A stretch of 64,000 nucleotides of DNA from Hydractinia symbiolongicarpus (lineage: Eukaryota > Cnidaria > Hydrozoa > Anthoathecata > Hydractiniidae), in NCBI RefSeq assembly GCF_029227915.1, contig NC_079883.1, positions 496,001 to 560,000 on the forward strand, given 5' to 3'. Position 1 is the first letter of the stretch, and each line of letters begins with the position of its first letter. Below the pieces are notes generated by a model. That model saw only the letters and a list, made by a program, of their open reading frames with translations. It searched no databases and was not told the DNA's origin. Shown here piece after piece: positions 35,868 through 47,524 of this stretch. The translations under genes were made by a program, and so were the position numbers.

Positions 35868-37893
35868 TTGGCTCGTATAGTCGAGTATATACAAAGAAAG
35901 TACCCTGTGAGTAAACTCCTTTCCAGAACGATTTCTTATATTATCTTTTCACCACTAAAACGCATGAGACTTGTAGTTTTCAAAAATGTTTTCATTTTTG
36001 ATGAGACGCCGAATAAAAGAAGTTTAATCGCCGGCAAACGAAAACCCGCGATTTCCCGTAAACCCCGGACTCGGCCCGTATAGTCAAAAGTATACAAAGA
36101 AAGTACCCTACGAGTAAACTCATTTCCAGAACGTTTTTTAAATTATCTTTTCACCACTAAAACGCACGAGACTTGTAGTTTTCAAAAATCTTTTCATTTT
36201 TAATGAGACGCTGAATAAAAGAAGTTTAATCGCCGGCAAACGAAAACCCGCGAATTCCCGTAAATCCCGAACTCGGCCCGTATAGTCAAAAGTATACAAA
36301 GAAAATACCCAGGGAGTAAACTCATTTCCAGAACGATTTTTTAAATTATCTTTTCACCACTAAAACGCATGAGACTTGTAGTTTTCAAAAATGTTTTCAT
36401 TTTTGATAAGACGCTGAATAAAAGATGTTTAATCGCCGGCAAACGAAAACCCGCGATTTCCCGTAAATCCTGGACTCGGCCCGTATAGTCAAAAGTATAC
36501 AAAGAAAGTACCCTGCCAGTAAACTCATTTCCAGAACGATTTTTTAAATTATCTTTTCACCACTAAAACGCACGAGACTTGTAGTTTTCAAAATGTTTTC
36601 ATTTTTGATGAGACGCTGAATAAAAGAAGTTTAATCGCCGGCAAACGAAAACCCGCAAATTCCCGTAAATCCGGACTCGGCCCGTATAGTCAAAAGTATA
36701 CAAAGAAATTACGCAGGGAGTTAACTCATTTCCAGAACGATTTTTTAAATTAACTTTTCACCATTAAAACGCACGAGACTTGTAGTTTTCAAAAATGTTT
36801 CCATTTTTGATAAGACGCTGAATTAAAGATGTTTAATCGCCGGCAAACGAAAACCCGCGATTTCCCGTAAATCCCGGACTCGGCCCGTATAGTCAAAAGT
36901 ATACAAAGAAAGTACCCAGGGAGTAAACTCATTTCCCGAACGATTTTTTAAATTTTTTTTTCACCACTAAAACGCATGAGACTTGTAGTTTTCAAAAATG
37001 TTTTCATTTTTAATGAGACGCTGAATAAAAGAAGTTTAATCGCCGGCAAACGAAAACCCGCGAATTCCCGTAAATCCCGAACTCGGCCCGTATAGTCAAA
37101 AGTATACAAAGAAAATACCCAGGGAGTAAACTCATTTCCAGAACGATTTTTTAAATTATCTTTTCACCACTAAAACGCATGAGACTTGTAGTTTTTAAAA
37201 ATGTTTTCATTTTTGATAAGACGCTGAATAAAAGATGTTTAATCGCCGGCAAACGAAAACCCGCGAATTCCCGTAAATCCCGGACTCGGCCCGTATAGTC
37301 AAAAGTATACAAAGAAAATACGGAGGGAGTAAACTCATTTCCAGAACGATTTTTTAAATTAACTTTTCACCACTAAAACGCACGAGACTTGTAGTTTTCA
37401 AAATGTTTTCATTTTTGATGAGACGCTGAATTAAAGATGTTTAATCGCCGGCAAACGAAAACCCGCGATTTCCCGTAAATCCCGGACTCGGCCCGTATAG
37501 TCAAAAGTATACAAAGAAAGTACCCAGGGAGTAAACTCATTTCCCGAACGATTTTTTAAATTTTTTTTTCAACACTAAAACACATGAGACTTGTAGTTTT
37601 CAGGAATGTTTTCATTTTTGATGAGACGCTTAATGAAAGAAGTTTAATCGCCGGCAAACGAAAACCCGCGATTTCCCGTAAATCCCGGGCTTCGCCCGTA
37701 TATTCGTATGTATACAAAGAAAGTACCCTGTGAGTAAACTCATTTCCCGAACGATTTTTTAAATTATTTTTTCACCACTAAAACGCATGAGACTTGTAGT
37801 TTTCAAAAAGGTTTTCATTTTTGATGAGACGCTGAATAAAAGAAGTTTAATCGCCGGCAAATGAAAACCCGCAATTTCCCGTAAATTCCGTGC
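35868..37893 (+). repeat. HOR module, 10 monomers (2026 bp)
   Basis: Expanded module. It adds CCGAACTCGG, CTGGACTCGG, CCGCAAATTCCC/GAAATTACG and a second CCGAACTCGG set before the CAAAATG, T9 and CTTCGCCCG monomers. Single-base losses are seen at GAACGTTTTTTAAATT (about 36130) and AAATCCGGACTCGG (about 36668). Confidence 0.78.
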
Positions 37894-39719
37894 TTGGCTC
37901 GTATAGTCGAGTATATACAAAGAAAGTACCCTGTCAGTAAACTCCTTTCCAGAACGATTTCTTATATTATCTTTTCACCACTAAAACGCATGAGACTTGT
38001 AGTTTTCAAAAATGTTTTTATTTTTGATGAGACGCGGAATAAAAGAAGTTTATTCGCCGGCAAACGAAAACCCGCGATTTCCCGTAAATCCCGGACTCGG
38101 CCCGTATAGTCAAAAGTATGCAAAGAAAGTACCCTGCCAGTAAACTCATTTCCAGAACGATTTTTTAAATTATCTTTTCACCACTAAAACGCACGAGACT
38201 TGTAGTTTTCAAAAATGTTTTCATTTTTGATGAGACGCTGAATAAAAGAAGTTTAATCGCCGGCAAACGAAAACCCGCGAATTCCCGTAAATCCCGGACT
38301 CGGCCCGTATAGTCAAAAGTATACAAAGAAAATACGGAGGGAGTAAACTCATTTCCAGAACGATTTTTTAAATTAACTTTTCACCACTAAAACGCACGAG
38401 ACTTGTAGTTTTCAAAAATGTTTCCATTTTTGATGAGACGCTGAATTAAAGATGTTTAATCGCCGGCAAACGAAAACCCGCGATTTCCCGTAAATCCCGG
38501 ACTCGGCCCGTATAGTCAAAAGTATACAAAGAAAGTACCCAGGGAGTAAACTCATTTCCCGAACGATTTTTTAAATTTTTTTTTCACCACTAAAACACAT
38601 GAGACTTGTAGTTTTTAGGAATGTTTTCATTTTTGATGAGACGCTTAATGAAAGAAGTTTAATCGCCGACAAACGAAAACCCGCGATTTCCCGTAAATCC
38701 CGGGCTTGGCCCGTATATTCGTATGTATACAAAGAAAGTACCCTGTGAGTAAACTCATTTCCCGAACGATTTTTTAAATTATTTTTTCACCACTAAAACG
38801 CATGAGACTTGTAGTTTTCAAAAATGTTTTCATTTTTAATGAGACGCTGAATAAAAGAAGTTTAATCGCCGGCAAACGAAAACCCGCGAATTCCCGTAAA
38901 TCCCGAACTCGGCCCGTATAGTCAAAAGTATACAAAGAAAATACCCAGGGAGTAAACTCGTTTCCAGAACGATTTTTTAAATTATCTTTTCACCACTAAA
39001 ACGCATGAGACTTGTAGTTTTTAAAAATGTTTTCATTTTTGATAAGACGCTGAATAAAAGATGTTTAATCGCCGGCAAACGAAAACCCGCGAATTCCCGT
39101 AAATCCCGGACTCGGCCCGTATAGTCAAAAGTATACAAAGAAAATACGGAGGGAGTAAACTCATTTCCAGAACGATTTTTTAAATTAACTTTTCACCACT
39201 AAAACGCACGAGACTTGTAGTTTTCAAAATGTTTTCATTTTTGATGAGACGCTGAATTAAAGATGTTTAATCGCCGGCAAACGAAAACCCGCGATTTCCC
39301 GTAAATCCCGGACTCGGCCCGTATAGTCAAAAGTATACAAAGAAAGTACCCAGGGAGTAAACTCATTTCCCGAACTATTTTTTAAATTTTTTTTTCACCA
39401 CTAAAACACATGAGACTTGTAGTTTTCAGGAATGTTTTCATTTTTGATGAGACGCTTAATGAAAGAAGTTTAATCGCCGGCAAACGAAAACCGGCGATTT
39501 CCCGTAAATCCCGGGCTTCGCCCGTATATTCGTATGTATACAAAGAAAGTACCCTGTGAGTAAACTCATTTCCCGAACGATTTTTTAAATTATTTTTTCA
39601 CCACTAAAACGCATGAGACTTGTAGTTTTCAAAAAGGTTTTCATTTTTGATGAGACGCTGAATAAAAGAAGTTTAATCGCCGGCAAATGAAAACCCGCAA
39701 TTTCCCGTAAATTCCGTGC
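37894..39719 (+). repeat. HOR module, 9 monomers (1826 bp)
   Basis: Begins as the five-monomer core, reaches a CTTGGCCCG/GTATATTCGTATG monomer near 38705, then runs through the CCGAACTCGG and GATAAGACG monomers and a second CAAAATG, T9 and CTTCGCCCG set. It thus looks like the core module joined to four more monomers of the 33638 type. Confidence 0.79.
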
Positions 39720-40733
39720 TTGGCTCGTATAGTCGAGTATATACAAAGAAAGTACCCTGTCAGTAAACTCCTTTCCAGAACGATTTCTTATATTATCTTT
39801 TCACCACTAAAACGCATGAGACTTGTAGTTTTCAAAAATGTTTTTATTTTTGATGAGACGCGGAATAAAAGAAGTTTATTCGCCGGCAAACGAAAAACCG
39901 CGATTTCCCGTAAATCCCGGACTCGGCCCGTATAGTCAAAAGTATGCAAAGAAAGTACCCTGCCAATAAACTCATTTCCAGAACGATTTTTTAAATTATC
40001 TTTTCACCACTAAAACGCACGAGACTTGTAGTTTTCAAAAATGTTTTCATTTTTGATGAGACGCTGAATAAAAGAAGTTTAATCGCCGGCAAACGAAAAC
40101 CCGCGAATTCCCGTAAATCCCGGACTCGGCCCGTATAGTCAAAAGTATACAAAGAAAATACGGAGGGAGTAAACTCATTTCCAGAACGATTTTTTAAATT
40201 AACTTTTCACCACTAAAACGCACGAGACTTGTAGTTTTCAAAATGTTTTCATTTTTGATGAGACGCTGAATTAAAGATGTTTAATCGCCGGCAAACGAAA
40301 ACCCGCGATTTCCCGTAAATCCCGGACTCGGCCCGAATAGTCAAAAGTATACAAAGAAAGTACCCAGGGAGTAAACTCATTTCCCGAACGATTTTTTAAA
40401 TTTTTTTTTCACCACTAAAACACATGAGACTTGTAGTTTTCAGGAATGTTTTCATTTTTGATGAGACGCTTAATGAAAGAAGTTTAATCGCCGGCAAACG
40501 AAAACCCGCGATTTCCCGTAAATCCCGGGCTTCGCCCGTATATTCGTATGTATACAAAGAAAGTACCCTGTGAGTAAACTCATTTCCCGAACGATTTTTT
40601 AAATTATTTTTTCACCACTAAAACGCATGAGACTTGTAGTTTTCAAAAAGGTTTTCATTTTTGATGAGACGCTGAATAAAAGAAGTTTAATCGCCGGCAA
40701 ATGAAAACCCGCAATTTCCCGTAAATTCCGTGC
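39720..40733 (+). repeat. HOR module, 5 monomers (1014 bp)
   Basis: Core five-monomer form. Adds a shared GGCCCGAATAG variant (about 40333) and AACGAAAAACCGCG (about 39890), both passed on to the next copies, which marks them as recent siblings. Confidence 0.84.
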
Positions 40734-41949
40734 TTGGCTCGTATAGTCGAGTATATACAAAGAAAGTACCCTGTCAGTAAACTCCTTTCCAGAACGATTT
40801 CTTATATTATCTTTTCACCACTAAAACGCATGAGACTTGTAGTTTTCAAAAATGTTTTTATTTTTGATGAGACGCGGAATAAAAGAAGTTTATTCGCCGG
40901 CAAACGAAAAACCGCGATTTCCCGTAAATCCCGGACTCGGCCCGTATAGTCAAAAGTATGCAAAGAAAGTACCCTGCCAGTAAACTCATTTCCAGAACGA
41001 TTTTTTAAATTATCTTTTCACCACTAAAACGCACGAGACTTGTAGTTTTCAAAAATGTTTTCATTTTTGATGAGACGCTTAATAAAAGAAGTTTAATCGC
41101 CGGCAAACGAAAACCCGCGAATTCCCGTAAATCCCGGACTCGGCCCGTATAGTCAAAAGTATACAAAGAAAATACGGAGGGAGTAAACTCATTTCCAGAA
41201 CGATTTTTTAAATTAACTTTTCACCACTAAAACGCACGAGACTTGTAGTTTTCAAAATGTTTTCATTTTTGATGAGACGCTGAATTAAAGATGTTTAATC
41301 GCCGGCAAACGAAAACCCGCGATTTCCCGTAAATCCCGGACTCGGCCCGAATAGTCAAAAGTATACAAAGAAAATACGGAGGGAGTAAACTCATTTCCAG
41401 AACGATTTTTTAAATTAACTTTTCACCACTAAAACGCACGAGACTTGTAGTTTTCAAAATGTTTTCATTTTTGATGAGACGCTGAATTAAAGATGTTTAA
41501 TCGCCGGCAAACGAAAACCCGCGATTTCCCGTAAATCCCGGACTCGGCCCGAATAGTCAAAAGTATACAAAGAAAGTACCCAGGGAGTAAACTCATTTCC
41601 CGAACGATTTTTTAAATTTTTTTTTCACCACTAAAACACATGAGACTTGTAGTTTTCAGGAATGTTTTCATTTTTGATGAGACGCTTAATGAAAGAAGTT
41701 TAATCGCCGGCAAACGAAAACCCGCGATTTCCCGTAAATCCCGGGCTTCGCCCGTATATTCGTATGTATACAAAGAAAGTACCCTGTGAGTAAACTCATT
41801 TCCCGAACGATTTTTTAAATTATTTTTTCACCACTAAAACGCATGAGACTTGTAGTTTTCAAAAAGGTTTTCATTTTTGATGAGACGCTGAATAAAAGAA
41901 GTTTAATCGCCGGCAAATGAAAACCCGCAATTTCCCGTAAATTCCGTGC
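40734..41949 (+). repeat. HOR module, 6 monomers (1216 bp): core plus one duplicated monomer
   Basis: Same as 39720-40733 except that the TACGGAGGGAG/AAATTAACTTTTC/CAAAATG/GAATTAAAG/GGCCCGAATAG monomer is present twice (CGAATAG at 41348 and 41550, 202 bp apart). 1216 equals 1014 plus 202, so the length difference is fully explained by this single-monomer duplication. Confidence 0.86.
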
Positions 41950-42963
41950 TTGGCTCGTATAGTCGAGTATATACAAAGAAAGTACCCTGTCAGTAAACTC
42001 CTTTCCAGAACGATTTCTTATATTATCTTTTCACCACTAAAACGCATGAGACTTGTAGTTTTCAAAAATGTTTTTATTTTTGATGAGACGCGGAATAAAA
42101 GAAGTTTATTCGCCGGCAAACGAAAAACCGCGATTTCCCGTAAATCCCGGACTCGGCCCGTATAGTCAAAAGTATGCAAAGAAAGTACCCTGCCAGTAAA
42201 CTCATTTCCAGAACGATTTTTTAAATTATCTTTTCACCACTAAAACGCACGAGACTTGTAGTTTTCAAAAATGTTTTCATTTTTGATGAGACGCTTAATA
42301 AAAGAAGTTTAATCGCCGGCAAACGAAAACCCGCGAATTCCCGTAAATCCCGGACTCGGCCCGTATAGTCAAAAGTATACAAAGAAAATACGGAGGGAGT
42401 AAACTCATTTCCAGAACGATTTTTTAAATTAACTTTTCACCACTAAAACGCACGAGACTTGTATTTTTCAAAATGTTTTCATTTTTGATGAGACGCTGAA
42501 TTAAAGATGTTTAATCGCCGGCAAACGAAAACCCGCGATTTCCCGTAAATCCCGGACTCGGCCCGAATAGTCAAAAGTATACAAAGAAAGTACCCAGGGA
42601 GTAAACTCATTTCCCGAACGATTTTTTAAATTTTTTTTTCACCACTAAAACACATGAGACTTGTAGTTTTCAGGAATGTTTTTATTTTTGATGAGACGCT
42701 TAATGAAAGAAGTTTAATCGCCGGCAAACGAAAACCCGCGATTTCCCGTAAATCCCGGGCTTCGCCCGTATATTCGTATGTATACAAAGAAAGTACCCTG
42801 TGAGTAAACTCATTTCCCGAACGATTTTTTAAATTATTTTTTCACCACTAAAACGCATGAGACTTGTAGTTTTCAAAAAGGTTTTCATTTTTGATGAGAC
42901 GCTGAATAAAAGAAGTTTAATCGCCGGCAAATGAAAACCCGCAATTTCCCGTAAATTCCGTGC
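41950..42963 (+). repeat. HOR module, 5 monomers (1014 bp)
   Basis: Core five-monomer form without the duplicated monomer. Keeps GGCCCGAATAG, AAAAACCGCG and GCTTAATAAAAG. A CTTGTATTTTTC change is seen near 42463. Confidence 0.83.
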
Positions 42964-43774
42964 TTGGCTCGTATAGTCGAGTATATACAAAGAAAGTACC
43001 CTGTCAGTAAACTCCTTTCCAGAACGATTTCTTATATTATCTTTTCACCACTAAAACGCATGAGACTTGTAGTTTTCAAAAATGTTTTCATTTTTGATGA
43101 GACGCCGAATAAAAGAAGTTTAATCGCCGGCAAACGAAAACCCGCAATTTCCCGTAAATTCCGTGCTTGGCTCGTTTAATCGAGTATATACAAAGAAAGT
43201 ACCCTGTCAGTAAACTCCTTTCCAGAACGATTTTTTATATTATCTTTTCACCACTAAAACGCATGAGACTTGTAGTTTTCAAAAATGTTTTCATTTTTGA
43301 TGAGACGCCGAATAAAAGAAGTTTAATCGCCGGCAAACGAAAACCCGCGAATTCCCGTAAATCCCGGACTCGGCCCGTATAGTCAAAAGTATACAAAGAA
43401 AATACGCAGGGAGTAAACTCATTTCCAGAACGATTTTTTAAATTAACTTTTCACCACTAAAACGCACGAGACTTGTAGTTTTCAAAATGTTTTCATTTTT
43501 GATGAGACGCGGAATAAAAGAAGTTTAATCGCCGGCAAACGAAAACCCGCGATTTCCCGTAAATCCCGGGCTTCGCCCGTATATTCGTATGTATACAAAG
43601 AAAGTACCCTGTGAGTAAACTCATTTCCCGAACGATTTTTTAAATTATTTTTTCACCACTAAAACGCATGAGACTTGTAGTTTTCAAAAAGGTTTTCATT
43701 TTTGATGAGACGCTGAATAAAAGAAGTTTAATCGCCGGCAAATGAAAACCCGCAATTTCCCGTAAATTCCGTGC
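42964..43774 (+). repeat. HOR module, 4 monomers (811 bp), rearranged
   Basis: Two CTTGGCTCG-type monomers stand side by side (about 42964 and 43167, the second with CTCGTTTAATCGAG), then an AATACGCAGGGAG/CAAAATG monomer and a CTTCGCCCG monomer leading to AAAAAGGTTTTC. The T9/ACACATGAG monomer is missing. Confidence 0.8.
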
Positions 43775-44885
43775 TTGGCTCGTATAGTCGAGTATATACA
43801 AAGAAAGTACCCTGTCAGTAAACTCCTTTCCAGAACGATTTCTTATCTTATCTTTTCACCACTAAAACGCATGAGACTTGTAGTTTTCAAAAATGTTTTC
43901 ATTTTTGATGAGACGCCGAATAAAAGAAGTTTAATCGCCGGCAAACGAAAACCCGCGATTTCCCGTAAACCCCGGACTCGGCCGGTATAGTCAAAAGTAT
44001 ACAAAGAACGTACCCTGCGAGTAAACTCATTTCCAGAACGATTTTTTAAATTATCTTTTCACCACTAAAACGCACGAGACTTGTAGTTTTCAAAAATGTT
44101 TTCATTTTTAATGAGACGCTGACTAAAAGAAGTTTAATCGCCGGCAAACGAAAACCCGCGAATTCCCGTAAATCCCGAACTCGGCCCGTATAGTCAAAAG
44201 TATACAAAGAAAATACCCAGGGAGTAAACTCATTTCCAGAACGATTTTTTAAATTATCTTTTCACCACTAAAACGCATGAGACTTGTAGTTTTCAAAAAT
44301 GTTTTCATTTTTGATAAGACGCTGAATAAAAGATGTTTAATCGCCGGCAAACGAAAACCCGCGATTTCCCGTAAATCCTGGACTCGGCCCGTATAGTTAA
44401 AAGTATACAAAGAAAGTACCCTGCCAGTAAACTCATTTCCAGAACGATTTTTTAAATTATCTTTTCACCACTAAAACGCACGAGACTTGTAGTTTTCAAA
44501 AATGTTTTCATTTTTGATGAGACGCTGAATAAAAGAAGTTTAATCGCCGGCAAACGAAAACCCGCAAATTCCCGTACATCCCGGACACGGCCCGTATAGT
44601 CAAAAGTATACAAAGAAATTACGCAGGGAGTTAACTCATTTCCAGAACGATTTTTTAAATTAACTTTTCACCACTAAAACGCACGAGACTTGTAGTTTTC
44701 AAAAATGTTTTCATTTTTGATGAGACGCTGAATTAAAAATGTTTAATCGCCGGCAAACGAAAACCCTCGATTTCCCGTAAATCCCGGACTCGGCCCGTAT
44801 AGTCAAAAGTTTACAAAGAAAGTGCCCAGGGAGTAAACTCATTTCCCGAACGATTTTTTAAATTTTTTTTTCACCACTAAAACAC
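43775..44885 (+). repeat. Transition from 5-monomer modules to the 13-monomer HOR
   Basis: CTTGGCTCG with AAACCCCGG, GACGCTGACTAAAAG, CCGAACTCGG, CTGGACTCGG, CCGCAAATTCCCGTACATCC with GGACACGG, and AAAGTTTACAAAG/AAAGTGCCC. The last four return at the end of each unit of the large HOR that follows. Confidence 0.78.
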
Positions 44886-47524
44886 ATGAGACTTGTAGTT
44901 TTCAGGAATGTTTTCATTTTTGATGAGACGCTTAATGAAAGAAGTTTAATCGCCGGCAAACGAAAACCCGCGATTTCCCGTAAATCCCGGGCTTGGCCCG
45001 TATATTCGTATGTATACAAAGAAAGTACCCTGTCAGTAAACTCCTTTCCAGAACGATTTTTTATATTATCTTTTCACCACTAAAACGCATGAGACTTGTA
45101 GTTTTCAAAAATGTTTTCATTTTTGATGAGACGCCGAATAAAAGAAGTTTAATCGCCGGCAAACGAAAACCCGCGATTTCCCGTAAATCACGGACTTGGC
45201 CCGTATAGGCAAAAGTATACAAAGAAAATACCCAGGGAGTTAACTCATTTCCCGAACGATTTTTTAAATTATTTTTTCACCACTAAAACGTATGAGACTT
45301 GTAGTTTTCAAAAATGTTTTCATTTTTGATGAGACGCTTAATGAAAGAAGTTTAATGGCCGGCAAACGAAAACCCGCGATTTCCCGTAAATCCCGGGCTT
45401 GGCCCGTATATTCGTATGTATACAAAGAAAGTACCCTGTGAGTAAACTCATTTCCCGAACGATTTTTTAAATTATTTTTTCACCACTAAAACGCATGAGA
45501 CTTGTAGTTTTCAAAAAGGTTTTCATTTTTGATGAGACGCTGAATAAAAGAATTTTAATCGCCGGCAAACGAAAACCCGCAATTTCCCGTAAATTCCGTG
45601 CTTGGCTCGTATAGTCGAGTATATACAAAGAAAGTACCCTGTCAGTAAACTCATTTCCAGAACGATTTTTTAAATTATCTTTTCACCACTAAAACGCACG
45701 AGACTTGTAGTTTTCAAAAATGTTTTCATTTTTGATGAGACGCTGAATAAAAGAAGTTTAATCGCCGGCAAACGAAAACCCGCGATTTCCCGTAAATCCC
45801 GGGCTTCGCCCGTATATTCGTATACATACAAAGAAAGTACCCTGTGAGTAAACTCATTTTCCGAACGATTTTTTAAATTATTTTTTCACCACTAAAACGC
45901 ATGAGACTTGTAGTTTTTAAAAAGGTTTTCATTTTTGATGAGACGCTGAATAAAAGAATTTTAATCGCCGGCAAACGAAAACCCGCAATTTCCCGTAAAT
46001 TCCGTGCTTGGCTCGTATAGTCGAGTATATACAAAGAAAGTACCCTGTCAGTAAACTCCTTTCCAGAACGATTTTTTATATTATCTTTTCACCACTAAAA
46101 CGCATGAGACTTGTAGTTTTCAAAAATGTTTTCATTTTTGATGAGACGCCGAATAAAAGAAGTTTATTCGCTGGCAAACGAAAAACCGCGATTTCCCGTA
46201 AACCCCGGACTCGGCCCGTATAGTCAAAAGTATACAAAGAAAGTACCCTGCGAGTAAACTCATTTCCAGAACGATTTTTTAAATTATCTTTTCACTACTA
46301 AAACGCACGAGACTTGTAGTTTTCAAAAATGTTTTCATTTTTAATGAGACGCTGAATAAAAGAATTTTAATCGCCGGCAAACGAAAACCCGCAATTTCTC
46401 GTAAATTCCGTGCTTGGCTCGTATAGTCGAGTATATACAAAGAAAGTACCCTGTCAGTAAACTCCTTTCCAGAACGATTTTTTATATTATCTTTTCACCA
46501 CTAAAACGCATGAGACTTGTAGTTTTCAAAAATGTTTTCATTTTTGATGAGACGCCGAATAAAAGAAGTTTAATCGCCGGCAAACGAAAACCCGCGATTT
46601 CCCGTAAACCCCGGACTCGGCCCGTATAGTCAAAAGTATACAAAGAAAGTACCCTGCGAGTAAACTCATTTCCAGAACGATTTTTTAAATTATCTTTTCA
46701 CCACTAAAACGCACGAGACTTGTAGTTTTCAAAAATGTTTTCATTTTTAATGAGACGCTGAATAAAAGAAGTTTAATCGCCGGCAAACGAAAACCCGCGA
46801 ATTCCCGTAAATCCCGAACTCGGCCCGTATAGTCAAAAGTATACAAAGAAAATACCCAGGGAGTAAACTCATTTCCAGAACGATTTTTTAAATTATCTTT
46901 TCACCACTAAAACGCATGAGACTTGTAGTTTTTAAAAATGTTTTCATTTTTGATAAGACGCTGAATAAAAGATGTTTAATCGCCGGCAAACGAAAACCCG
47001 CGATTTCCCGTAAATCCTGGACTCGGCCCGTATAGTCAAAAGTATACAAAGAAAGTACCCAGGGAGTAAACTCATTTCCAGAACGATTTTTTAAATTATC
47101 TTTTCACCACTAAAACGCACGAGACTTGTAGTTTTCAAAAATGTTTTCATTTTTGATGAGACGCTGAATAAAAGAAGTTTAATCGCCGGCAAACGAAAAC
47201 CCGCAAATTCCCGTACATCCCGGACACGGCCCGTATAGTCAAAAGTATACAAAGAAATTACGCAGGGAGTTAACTCATTTCCAGAACGATTTTTTAAATT
47301 AACTTTTCACCACTAAAACGCACGAGACTTGTAGTTTTCAAAAATGTTTTCATTTTTGATGAGACGCTGAATTAAAGATGTTTAATCGCCGGCAAACGAA
47401 AACCCGCGATTTCCCGTAAATCCCGGACTCGGCCCGTATAGTCAAAAGTTTACAAAGAAAGTGCCCAGGGAGTAAACTCATTTCCCGAACGATTTTTTAA
47501 ATTTTTTTTTCACCACTAAAACAC
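44886..47524 (+). repeat. 13-monomer HOR, unit I (2639 bp)
   Basis: Start set at ATGAG in ACACATGAG/TTCAGGAATG. Order of marks: CTTGGCCCG/GTATATTCGTATG/CTCCTTTCC, CACGGACTTGG/TATAGGC, TTTAATGGCCGGC/CTTGGCCCG, AAAAAGGTTTTC, CTTGGCTCG, CTTCGCCCGTATATTCGTATACATAC, CTTGGCTCG/AAAAACCGCG, TCTCGTAAATTCCG/CTTGGCTCG, AAACCCCGG, CCGAACTCGG, CTGGACTCGG, CCGTACATCC, AAAGTTTACAAAG/AAAGTGCCC. Confidence 0.86.

Noticed and set aside
39360-39400. T9 run as a microsatellite or poly(A) tail remnant
   Set aside because: It is the AAATTATTTTTTC site of the monomer with a TTAT to TTTT change in the ACACATGAG subtype, and it recurs at a fixed HOR position. It is a subtype marker and not an insertion scar.
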